A DNA stretch of 6,567 bases from Bacteroidales bacterium UBA5206 (GCA_002412705.1 DHVO01000018.1:1-6567); one strand, 5' to 3'; shown: positions 1 through 5,965, counted from the first letter of the stretch. Notes: generated by a model from the sequence alone, not told the origin. Translations and numbers: made by a program.

Positions 1-124
1 TGGTTTGGGCTGCTGGGGAGTTAAAAGCCAGCGGCGTCATCCCACGTTAAAACCATACTAAAATACTAAAAACTTTCGTATCTGCATCATCAGCCCCAGT
101 AGGCTAAACCACCTGTTGTGCCCA
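1..124 (-). repeat. attC-like palindromic recombination site, cut by the window edge
   Basis: Read on the minus strand directly after the protease ORF, the order is GCACAAC (121-115), spacer AGGTG, GTTTAGCC (109-102), a long inner part, then GCCCAAAC near position 3. This is the R''-spacer-L''-loop-L' order of integron attC sites; the final R' (expected GTTGTGC) would lie left of base 1. Bases 1-18 pair with 94-111 at 15 of 18 positions. Two of the three mismatches are G.T wobbles on the plus strand (7/105 and 12/100) but C.A on the minus strand, so the plus strand folds better. That strand is the cassette's bottom strand, the one integron integrases are known to use. A competing 8-bp hairpin lies at 9-16/28-35. 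GCACAAC deviates from the classical RYYYAAC at one base. The attC assignment is inference; the palindrome is seen directly. Confidence 0.6.
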
Positions 125-125
125 G

Positions 126-926
126 TTATTTTCTTAAGTCATTCATCAGAAAATACCCTTTGTTTTCTTTGGCTGCATTAAGCTTTCCTCTAATTCTTTT
201 ATCCATAATCTTTTTCACTTCGTTTAGGGGTATATTTTTAAACAATAGATTGGTTTCTTTTTCATTAATAGCATGTTTATTAACAAGACTTGAGAAAAAC
301 TTAGCATCTCTATCGGGATTAACCAACGCATCAAAGCATTTTTCATCAATTAGTAGGTGAAAAGTATTTTGGTTTGCATTAAGCTCTTTATTCATGTTTT
401 CAACTGCTAAAACTGGGTCGAAAGAGAAAAAGTAGTTTTCATAAAAAGATTGATAAGCTATAAGTAAATCTCTTTCCTTGATTTTTTTTGCTGTACCAAT
501 AATAGCTTTAAAAGGAGAGCGCTTTAGAGGGTCTATAAATGAAATTACAGATGCTCCTTTGCACATACTCATTAGAATGAGAAGTGAATTTGCAAGAGAA
601 ATGTTTATTTTTCTAAATATTGGAATAAGTTCACTCCAAAGTACTGTTTCATTAGAATTCAATTGAATACCATCATCGTAACCGTGTGTCTCAATATGTA
701 ATATGGGAAAAAATTTTTCTTTTTCAACCTTAAGTGCTATGTCATCAAGCAATTTGAATAATTCTTGTTTTGTTTTAACCTTGTGTAAATATGAAGAGAG
801 ATTCTTTTCTGCAATTTTTTTGTAGGTTATTGTTTCTTCAAATAGAATTGTACCGGTAGGTTTATCATTATCTCTCAATGATTCAATTATTACAAGACCA
901 AATTCTTTAATATCTTCGTTTTCCAT
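126..926 (-). CDS. CHAT/caspase-like cysteine protease, cassette-borne
   Basis: A 266-residue protein with no signal peptide or membrane segment, so probably cytoplasmic. The centre has the two marks of the caspase/CHAT fold: a hydrophobic strand ending in His-Gly (PILHIETHG, His81) and about 40 residues later a strand ending in the nucleophile (ILMSMCKGAS, Cys122). These are followed by the family-like IDPLKRSPF and AIIGT segments and a Phe/Tyr-rich helix around 157-168. Residues 1-70 and the Lys-rich C-terminus from about 205 match nothing I can name. CHAT proteases cut partner proteins in bacterial immunity and cell-death systems; no substrate gene is visible here, so target and role are unknown. 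The start ATG lacks a Shine-Dalgarno sequence. The gene is far richer in A and T than prfB or fumC, which suggests transfer. Inverted repeats bracket it: one overlaps the stop codon, the other sits 15 bp before the start. Confidence 0.7.
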   Translation of the reverse strand: MENEDIKEFGLVIIESLRDNDKPTGTILFEETITYKKIAEKNLSSYLHKVKTKQELFKLLDDIALKVEKEKFFPILHIETHGYDDGIQLNSNETVLWSELIPIFRKINISLANSLLILMSMCKGASVISFIDPLKRSPFKAIIGTAKKIKERDLLIAYQSFYENYFFSFDPVLAVENMNKELNANQNTFHLLIDEKCFDALVNPDRDAKFFSSLVNKHAINEKETNLLFKNIPLNEVKKIMDKRIRGKLNAAKENKGYFLMNDLRK

Positions 927-941
927 TACTGGTCAATTCTT

Positions 942-956
942 ATAATTGGGCACAAC
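942..956 (-). other. Cassette 5' boundary (R'-like core, predicted crossover)
   Basis: On the minus strand this reads GTTGTGCCCAATTAT. It is the inverted partner of 115-129 (GTTGTGCCCAGTTAT on the plus strand), with 14 of 15 bases matching. In integrons the first cassette begins at G^TTRRRY, and the same cassette's attC begins with the complementary RYYYAAC core. Here GTTGTGC and GCACAAC fill those two roles at the two ends of the protease gene. In an excised circular cassette the two 15-mers would form the base of the attC stem, which explains why the match runs beyond the 7-bp core. The predicted crossover is between 956 and 955. The repeat is seen; its role is inferred. Confidence 0.55.
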
Positions 957-966
957 TTACTTATCT

Positions 967-1029
967 ATACACCTAAGGTGTATTAACCATACCAAATATA
1001 GCATGTATTGTACACCAAAGGTACACAAT
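967..1029. repeat. Attachment-region repeats between recombinase and cassette
   Basis: TACACCTAAGGT (968-979) and TACACCAAAGGT (1011-1022) are direct repeats matching at 11 of 12 bases, 43 bp apart. The first is also a perfect palindrome, ATACACC-TAA-GGTGTAT (967-983). The second is a weaker one: TTGTACACC and GGTACACAA agree as inverted arms only at their outer three-base blocks. They lie just past the 3' end of the recombinase gene and just before the cassette boundary, where an integron's attI carries accessory integrase-binding repeats. They could instead be operators, since the candidate cassette promoter lies between them and the palindrome would fall in the early leader of its transcript. 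Confidence 0.5.
993..1000 (-). promoter_or_regulatory. Candidate cassette promoter (-7 box TATATTTG)
   Basis: The minus strand reads TATATTTG, a full match to the Bacteroidota -7 consensus TAnnTTTG, pointing at the protease gene. The nearest upstream TTG ends 15 nt before it rather than the usual 19-20, so the -33 element is poor. Transcription would begin near 986, giving a leader of about 60 nt that contains the 967-983 palindrome. The box lies outside the predicted cassette, like the Pc promoter of integrons, so it would serve whichever cassette stands first. Confidence 0.45.
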
Positions 1030-1047
1030 ATCGAAAAAAATATTTTT

Positions 1048-2166
1048 CTACAAATCATCAAATGGCGACTTTATTTTCTGGATGCTTTGTGTTGATACGT
1101 GCGTGTATATTTCCGTTGTTTTCGAACTTTTATGACCTAATATTTCCTGTATGTAGCGTAAGTCCGTTCCGCTTTCTAGTAGGTGTGTGGCGTAGCTGTG
1201 CCTAAGCCAGTGAAGCGTTACGGGCTTGCGTATGCCCGCTTGTTCCACGGCATGCTTTAGCACCTTTTGTAAACTTGTTGCCGTGTACTGCTCCCCAATC
1301 AGCTGTCCCTCAAATAGCCATTCCTTGGGTTTGTAAATTTTGTAGTAATTGCGTAGCATGATTATGGTTTTCTCCGATAAGGGCACAATTCTATCCTTGT
1401 TCCCCTTCGATTGGCGTATAATTAGTAAGTTTCGTTTACTGTCTATGCTATTGGGGTTCAGTTCCAGCAATTCGCTACGGCGTAATCCACAGGCGTATAT
1501 TAGGCTTAGCATTGTACGGTGCTTTATGTTTTGTGGGGCTGCTAAAATCCGTTTTACCTCTTCTTTGCTAAGCACGTTAGGTAGTTTATGCTCTGGACGT
1601 GGTCTGCTGATTTTAGAAATTTCAATTTTTGATTTAACTACTTCGCTAAAAAAGAGCTTTAGTGCGCTAACCGTTTGGTTTTGATGTGCAAAGCTATACC
1701 CTTTGTTCACAATGTGATTGTAAACGTAGTTCACAACATCGTCGTTGGTTAGCTCGCTCAACGGCTTGTTCCCCTTGTGATCAAGAAATTTTTCTACTAG
1801 GCCAATGTAGCTTCGAATAGAACTTTCGCTGTAACGTCGGTGCTGCAACCAAATGCCAAAGGTTTTAAGGTCTGTATTTTCTTCTGCTTCAGTATTGGTT
1901 AGGGTAGTATTTGGTGTTTCCTTAAAGCTGATATGCTTTATGCCCTAGTAGTTCACGTAGGCATACTGTTTTAAGTGGTTGTAAAATGTGCTGAGGTCGA
2001 ACTCCTTTTGTAATATGTACCAGCATTTTTGAGTATTACTCCATGTCGTTCCTGGAAAAGTTCTTAGCCTATCTGCTATTTGCTTATTCCACTCAAATTT
2101 TATCAGAATTACCTCTTGGTTGCGATGCTCTGATAGGTATAGGGTTATTGTAGGCTTTATTGTCAT
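1048..2166 (-). pseudogene. Tyrosine recombinase interrupted by one in-frame TAG
   Basis: Two open stretches, 2166-1945 (73 residues) and 1944-1048, share one frame and are separated by a single TAG; together they give 372 codons, a normal length for Bacteroidota integrases of this type. The first part is the N-terminal domain common in that group (HRNQEVILIKF, then TTWSNTQKCWYI). After a linker come the SAM-like DNA-binding domain (from about FGIWLQHRRYSESS) and the catalytic domain. All active-site residues are present, in full-length numbering: Arg229 (GLRRSE), Lys254 (SKGNKD), His319/Arg322 (HWLRHSYATHL), His345 (LGHK) and the nucleophile Tyr354 (IYTH). The insertion that marks integron IntI proteins, between the Lys and the HxxR motif, is absent, so this is Xer-like. 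Past the TAG the first possible in-frame start is TTG at 1848, already within the DNA-binding domain, so a separate working protein is unlikely. The final stop is also TAG. No Shine-Dalgarno precedes the ATG at 2166. Confidence 0.85.
1945..1947 (-). other. In-frame amber codon within the recombinase gene
   Basis: The minus strand reads AAC TAC TAG GGC ATA AAG, so VNY-stop-GIK. From memory, related proteins often have a Ser in this segment (DYS-x-L/I-K), and TCG to TAG is a single change. The next 32 codons stay open, encode a plausible linker and run straight into the DNA-binding domain, which shows that the two parts belong together. A sequencing error, a recent nonsense mutation or readthrough would all fit. 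Confidence 0.85.
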
Positions 2167-2185
2167 AACTTAATTTAATATCCTC

Positions 2186-2214
2186 ATGCTAATATACATA
2201 AAGATTAATAGCAT
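2186..2214. repeat. Inverted repeat ATGCTA/TAGCAT upstream of the recombinase gene
   Basis: Perfect 6-bp arms at 2186-2191 and 2209-2214, about 20 bp ahead of the recombinase start, in AT-rich DNA. The position would suit an operator. The 218 bp between this gene and prfB otherwise hold the prfB promoter and no ORF that I can support. Arms this short may be chance. Confidence 0.25.
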
Positions 2215-2334
2215 TTTAAGTTTTGCCTGTTTTCTGTAACTACTTTAAGAAAACCAAAATGATACCCCCTAAATTCTCCATATTCCAATCCCCTTCAACC
2301 GTTGCTCTCTTGTTACCGCAATCTCAAAGCCTCA

Positions 2335-2364
2335 TTGTGCCGTTTCCCAATTATCTTATCTTTG
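2335..2364 (+). promoter_or_regulatory. prfB promoter, Bacteroidota type
   Basis: TTG (2335-2337), 19 nt, then TATCTTTG (2357-2364). Both boxes and their spacing match the Bacteroidota primary sigma consensus (TTG at -33, TAnnTTTG at -7). The start of transcription should fall near 2370, leaving a leader of only about 15 nt before the prfB ATG. Confidence 0.75.
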
Positions 2365-2373
2365 CGTAAAAAT

Positions 2374-2379
2374 AGGTGA
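2374..2379 (+). promoter_or_regulatory. Shine-Dalgarno sequence of prfB
   Basis: AGGTGA, complementary to the 3' end of 16S rRNA, 5 nt before the ATG at 2385. It supports that start. The other genes in the window lack such a sequence, as is usual in Bacteroidota, so prfB stands out. Confidence 0.6.
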
Positions 2380-2384
2380 ACGCA

Positions 2385-3477
2385 ATGGTTACTATTGAAC
2401 ATATAAAGGATCTTTCAAAGCGCGAGAAGGCGCTGAGGAGGCATCTTTGACATCGATGCGAAGCAAATTCAGCTAGAGGAAGAGGAGGAGAAAAGTCAGG
2501 AGCCTAACTTTTGGGATAACCCATCGGAGGCCGAGAAACAGCTAAAGCGCATTGCCAGCATTAAGCAGTGGATTGTTATGTACAACGAGGTGAAAAGCCT
2601 TATTGACGATTTGCACGTGCTGTACGACTTTACCCGAGAAGGTGAGGCCACCGAGGAGGAACTAGATGAGCAGTTTGCCAACACGCTGCGCAAGGTGGAG
2701 GATCTTGAGCTTAAGAACATGCTCCGCAAGGAGGAGGATAGGCTGGGCGCCATAATGAAGATTAACTCTGGCGCTGGTGGCACCGAGAGCATGGACTGGG
2801 TGGAGATGCTTATGCGCATGTACACGCGTTGGGGCGAGCGCAACAGCTATGAGGTTAAGGTTGTTGACCTGCAGGCGGGCGAGGAGGCTGGTATAAAATC
2901 GGTTACCCTAGAGTTTGTTGGCGAAATGGCCTACGGCTACCTAAAGTGCGAGAACGGTGTGCATAGATTGGTGCGCATATCGCCATTCGACTCCAACGCG
3001 CGGCGACATACCTCCTTTGCGTCGGTTTTTGTGGCTCCCGCTGTTGACGATACCATTGAGATTACCGTTAATGCTGGCGATATTAAATGGGACACATACC
3101 GATCGTCGGGTGCTGGAGGGCAGAACGTTAACAAGGTGGAGACAGGGGTGCGGTTATACCATATCCCAACGGGAATTGTTGTTGAGAATACAGAGACTCG
3201 CTCTCAGCTGCAGAATAAGGAGAATGCCATGCGTATTCTTAAGGCGCACCTGTACGAGCTGGAGCTGCGCAAGCGCCAGGAGATACAGGCCGAGATTGAA
3301 GGTAGCAAGAAGAAGATAGAGTGGGGCTCGCAAATTCGTAACTACGTGCTGCACCCCTACAAGCTGGTTAAGGATTTACGTACCAACTACGAGTCGTCCA
3401 ACGTACTCGATGTGCTGGATGGCGACCTTAACGATTTCCTAAAATCATACCTCATGCAATTTGGCGAGGGCGACTAG
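2385..3477 (+). CDS. prfB: Peptide chain release factor 2 (RF2), with programmed +1 frameshift
   Basis: RF2 ends translation at UGA and UAA. The ATG opens a 21-codon frame ending in TGA at 2448-2450. A +1 shift at CTT-T continues with GAC at 2449 into the long frame, giving 363 residues, close to the 365 of E. coli RF2. Visible landmarks after the shift are DIDAKQIQ, the family segment EPNFWDNPSEAEK, the stop-codon reading tripeptide SPF (about residues 199-201, in RISPFDSNARRHTSF), and the GGQ motif that triggers peptide release (about 244-246, in RSSGAGGQNVNKVETGVR). The C-terminal domain is complete. Starting at the later ATG (2578) would lose 64 conserved residues and is wrong. Its own stop is TAG, which RF1 reads. 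It has its own promoter, and its only neighbour on the same strand lies outside the window. Confidence 0.97.
2436..2451 (+). promoter_or_regulatory. prfB programmed +1 frameshift signal
   Basis: AGGAGG (2436-2441), CAT, CTT (2445-2447), TGA (2448-2450), C. This has the same layout as the E. coli site (AGGGGG TAT CTT TGA C), with the Shine-Dalgarno-like stimulator 3 nt before the slippery CTT and a weak TGAC stop context. When RF2 is scarce the ribosome pauses at TGA, tRNA-Leu slips from CTT to TTT, and RF2 is made; when RF2 is plentiful translation stops. It is a negative feedback loop. Confidence 0.95.
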
Positions 3478-3493
3478 AGAAAACTTTTTTCGG

Positions 3494-3937
3494 ATATATC
3501 ATTTAATGTCGTTTAGTTAAGATTTTAGTTTTCCTTACAACTACTCTTAGCTATTTTGTAGTATTACTCTCGACTCCGACAATCCGATACCCTTTGTTAA
3601 TCCTACCCTTTTAGGGCAGGAGGTTAGATGGTGCAGAATGCCGTGGGCAATTCGTATTGCTCATTACCCACGGTTATTGATGTGGCGCCACTTTGTGGCT
3701 AAGTGTTAGTGGACGCACAAAGCCTGAAAGGCTTAAATCTCAATAACCCTAGGTGAAGCCGAGGGAGCAAGAAGGTACGCCTAAATGCGCCCCGAAGGGG
3801 TGCTACATTTGTGCAGAGGCTTTGAGTATGCACTACCTTTTGTGTTGATTGTATATAACCTGATGGCCAATTGATTAAGTCTTTAGGTAAATGCTAGAAT
3901 AGAAAGACTAACTAAGAGACATTAATATATCATTTAA
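3494..3937. repeat. 13-bp direct repeats bounding a palindrome-rich gap
   Basis: ATATATCATTTAA occurs at 3494-3506 and again at 3925-3937. The copies sit 16 bp after the prfB stop and just before the terminator hairpin, and they enclose the structured sequence of the gap. They could be a target duplication or a remnant of an inserted non-coding element; in AT-rich DNA chance is also possible. Confidence 0.4.
3606..3810. repeat. Cluster of nested palindromes (REP-like element or structured RNA)
   Basis: The 534-bp gap between prfB and fumC has no credible ORF but dense dyad symmetry. It holds CCCT/AGGG (3606-3616); CCGTGGG/CCCACGG (3641-3647, 3667-3673) with CAAT/ATTG inside; GGTTATTGA/TCAATAACC (3672-3680, 3740-3748), which encloses the palindrome GTGGCGCCAC (3682-3691) and AAGCCT-GAA-AGGCTT (3720-3734); an imperfect hairpin in 3747-3765; and CCCC-GAA-GGGG (3790-3800) with outer AAATG/CATTT. 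GAA loops recur. From memory, similar dispersed repeats with GAA-capped GC stems are common between Bacteroidota genes, sometimes linked to RAYT transposases. A small RNA is the main alternative. Another 7-bp pair, AGTCTTT/AAAGACT, follows at 3878-3884/3903-3909. Confidence 0.55.
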
Positions 3938-3938
3938 C

Positions 3939-3979
3939 AAAGCCCCAAGAATATGGTTATTCAAGGGGCTTTGCTTTTT
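3939..3979 (+). terminator. Hairpin terminator between convergent prfB and fumC
   Basis: AAAGCCCC (3939-3946) pairs with GGGGCTTT (3965-3972). The stem continues past an AA/AA internal loop with GAATA/TATTC. On the plus strand GCTTTTT follows, a good U-tract. On the minus strand the run after the stem is poor (GTTAAATG), so termination of fumC here would be weaker. It lies 461 bp past the prfB stop, so it ends either a long prfB 3' UTR or a separate plus-strand RNA from the gap. Confidence 0.7.
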
Positions 3980-4011
3980 CTTTATGCCGATTTGGCCTTA
4001 GGCGTATGCGG

Positions 4012-5406
4012 CTACTTTATCTCTCCAATCATTTTAAGCGGATCTACCCACTTGTCAAAATCGGTTTCGGTAACCAGTCCAAGGGTTACTGCCGCCTCTT
4101 TTAGTGTGATACCCTCGTTGTGCGCCTTTTTGGCAATTTTGGCCGCATTCTCGTAGCCAATGTGTGGGTTAAGCGCGGTAACAAGCATTAGGCTGTTTTG
4201 TAGATGCCATTGTATAACTGCTTTATTGGCCTGTATACCCGTTGCGCAGTTGTCGTTAAACGATACGCAGGCATCGGCAAGCAGTCGTGCGGAGTTTAGA
4301 AAGTTGAATATTATTACTGGCTTAAATACGTTAAGCTCAAAGTGCCCGTTCATGCCGCCAATGCCAATGGCCACGTCGTTGCCCATAACCTGGGCGCAAA
4401 CCATTGTAAGCGCCTCTATTTGTGTAGGGTTTACCTTGCCCGGCATAATGGATGATCCTGGCTCGTTGGCTGGAAGTATAATTTCTCCAATGCCGCTACG
4501 TGGCCCCGAGGCAAGGGCTCTAAGGTCGTTGGCAATTTTCATAAGGCTAACTGCAACCGTTTTAAGGGCACCGTGAGCCTCAACAATGCCATCGTGCGAT
4601 GCTAGTGATTCAAATTTATTTTCGGCTGTAATAAATGGGTAGCCCGTAAGCTCAGCAATAACCTCGGCAACGCGCTGTGTGTAACCTTTGGGGGCGTTAA
4701 TACCTGTTCCCACAGCCGTACCGCCCAGTGCCAGTTCGCGTAGGTGTGGCAACGTGTGCTCAATGGCTCGTATGCCATGCTCTAGCTGCGATACGTAGCC
4801 CGAGAACTCCTGCCCAAGCGTTAGCGGAGTTGCATCCATCCAGTGTGTGCGGCCAATCTTTACAATTTGCATAAACTCGCGGCTCTTGCGGCTAAGCGTA
4901 TCGCGAAGCTGCTTAAGAGCTGGCAGCGTTTTCTCCAAAAGTATGGTGTACGCCGCAATGTGCATGGCGGTAGGGAAGGTATCGTTGCTACTCTGCGACA
5001 TGTTAACGTCGTCGTTAGGGTGTATTAGCGGCTTTCCTTGTCCCAGCTTGTTGCCCATAATTACGTGGGTGCGGTTGCTAATAACCTCGTTTACGTTCAT
5101 GTTGCTCTGTGTGCCCGAACCGGTTTGCCAAACCACAAGAGGGAACTCCGTGCAGTGCTTACCCTCTAAAATCTCATCGCAAACCTGAGCAATAAGGTTC
5201 TTCTTCTCCTCGCTAATCTTTTGCAACTCGAAGTTGGTAATGGCTGCCGCTTTTTTTAGGTATGCAAAAGCCCTAATGATTTCGGAGGGCATATGGTCGT
5301 TACCAATCTTAAAATTCTCAACCGAGCGCTGCGTTTGAGCACCCCAGAGCTTATCTGCAGGCACTTTAACGTCGCCCATGGTGTCGTGTTCAACTCTGTA
5401 GTTCAT
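4012..5406 (-). CDS. fumC: Fumarate hydratase, class II
   Basis: Interconverts fumarate and L-malate in the TCA cycle; soluble, iron-independent homotetramer of the fumarase/aspartase superfamily. It is full length at 464 residues. The N-terminal region has the class II pattern (GDVKVPADKLWGAQTQRS), followed by the active-site segments TGSGTQSNMNVNEV (95-108), SQSSNDTFPTAMH (137-149) and GRTHWMDATP (185-194) with catalytic His188. The superfamily signature GSSIMPGKVNP spans 317-327, with Ser318 as the catalytic base. Both residue numbers equal those of E. coli FumC. The start ATG lacks a Shine-Dalgarno sequence; the stop is TAG. It is the last gene of a minus-strand series behind the ArsC-like and CAP genes, with an 81-bp gap to the latter that contains no TAnnTTTG box, so cotranscription is likely but unproven. 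Confidence 0.97.
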   Translation of the reverse strand: MNYRVEHDTMGDVKVPADKLWGAQTQRSVENFKIGNDHMPSEIIRAFAYLKKAAAITNFELQKISEEKKNLIAQVCDEILEGKHCTEFPLVVWQTGSGTQSNMNVNEVISNRTHVIMGNKLGQGKPLIHPNDDVNMSQSSNDTFPTAMHIAAYTILLEKTLPALKQLRDTLSRKSREFMQIVKIGRTHWMDATPLTLGQEFSGYVSQLEHGIRAIEHTLPHLRELALGGTAVGTGINAPKGYTQRVAEVIAELTGYPFITAENKFESLASHDGIVEAHGALKTVAVSLMKIANDLRALASGPRSGIGEIILPANEPGSSIMPGKVNPTQIEALTMVCAQVMGNDVAIGIGGMNGHFELNVFKPVIIFNFLNSARLLADACVSFNDNCATGIQANKAVIQWHLQNSLMLVTALNPHIGYENAAKIAKKAHNEGITLKEAAVTLGLVTETDFDKWVDPLKMIGEIK

Positions 5407-5487
5407 GGTATTGCGGTTTTAGGGTTTGGTTTTAAGATTTTTGCAACGCATAGTGGGGCTTAAGCTGCTCCACAAAAAGAGGATGGA

Positions 5488-5955
5488 TTACTTCTTTACA
5501 AATATCTGGGTGTAGTAAATAACTCCTTTTTTATCGGCATAAAGGCCTACGCCAATGTGGGTGAAATCGCCCTCAATATTGGCCTTGTGCCCAGGGCTTT
5601 TAAGCCAGCCCTCGGTTACTTGCTGCGCTGTAGATTGTCCGTAGGCAATATTCTCGGCAAAGCCGCTACCGCCAAACTCCTTAATAATGCGCTTGGCCCT
5701 GCTTTCAAACCCATCGTGGCTAAAGCCTACCTTCCCCTTTGCCATGTTCTTGCTGTGCTCCTTTGATATTTCACACACAAGTGGCACAATGGTTAGGGTG
5801 TCAAGCCCAATCTCGGCGCGGTGCTTATTTACCAGTACCACTATTTCCTCAACAATTTTGGCTTCGCTTTCCTTGGTTAGCTCCTGTGCAATGGATTGCA
5901 AACCTGCTGTGAGCATAAGAAGTAGGAGGGTAAGGGGTGCTACTGCATTTTTCAT
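5488..5955 (-). CDS. Secreted CAP-domain (SCP/PR1-like, YkwD-type) protein
   Basis: A 155-residue protein with a clear signal peptide: MKN, a Leu-rich core to about residue 18, and a probable cut near SIA-QE around residue 23. There is no lipobox Cys, so it is exported to the periplasm or beyond. The rest is one CAP domain: VNKHRAEIGL (42-51), FSHDGFESRAKRI with His80, the AENIAYG motif with Glu101, VTEGWLKSPGHKANI with Glu115 and His123, and the closing strands HIGVGLY and VIYYTQIFVKK. His80, Glu101, Glu115 and His123 match the conserved cleft residues of the family. Bacterial CAP proteins have no single agreed function, so none is assigned. It starts only 10 bp after the ArsC-like gene, which suggests one transcript. 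Confidence 0.9.
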   Translation of the reverse strand: MKNAVAPLTLLLLMLTAGLQSIAQELTKESEAKIVEEIVVLVNKHRAEIGLDTLTIVPLVCEISKEHSKNMAKGKVGFSHDGFESRAKRIIKEFGGSGFAENIAYGQSTAQQVTEGWLKSPGHKANIEGDFTHIGVGLYADKKGVIYYTQIFVKK

Positions 5956-5965
5956 GGTTGTGCTT

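Noticed and set aside
118..360. Plus-strand ORF of 80 codons overlapping the protease gene
   Set aside because: Lies antisense to a better-supported gene, has no family motif, and is explained by the AT-rich complement.
1048..1848. Recombinase read as a complete 266-residue gene starting at TTG 1848
   Set aside because: The same frame is open up to the TAG at 1945 and continues into the typical N-terminal domain beyond it; TTG lies inside the DNA-binding domain and has no ribosome-binding signal.
1945..1947. Amber codon reassigned to an amino acid, as in some gut phages
   Set aside because: TAG serves as the normal terminator of the recombinase, prfB and fumC in the same window.
1048..2166. 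Classical integron integrase IntI
   Set aside because: The insertion between the Lys and HxxR motifs that marks IntI is absent, and the N-terminal domain is of the Bacteroidota integrase type.
2496..2843. Minus-strand ORF of 115 codons inside prfB
   Set aside because: Ser/Arg-rich shadow translation of the RF2 reading frame, without a start signal or motif. The same holds for the ORFs at 2937-3134, 2957-3319 and 3154-3354.
2578..3477. prfB starting at ATG 2578 as a shortened RF2
   Set aside because: The upstream 21-codon frame, the classic slip site and 43 family-like codons after it show that the real gene begins at 2385.
3606..3810. CRISPR array, tRNA or rRNA fragment
   Set aside because: The palindromes differ in sequence and spacing, no repeat-spacer periodicity exists, and no tRNA arm set or rRNA stretch is recognisable.
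4160..4576. Plus-strand ORF of 138 codons inside fumC
   Set aside because: Antisense shadow of fumC, as are 3953-4156, 4843-5028 and 4847-5188; composition follows the complementary codons.
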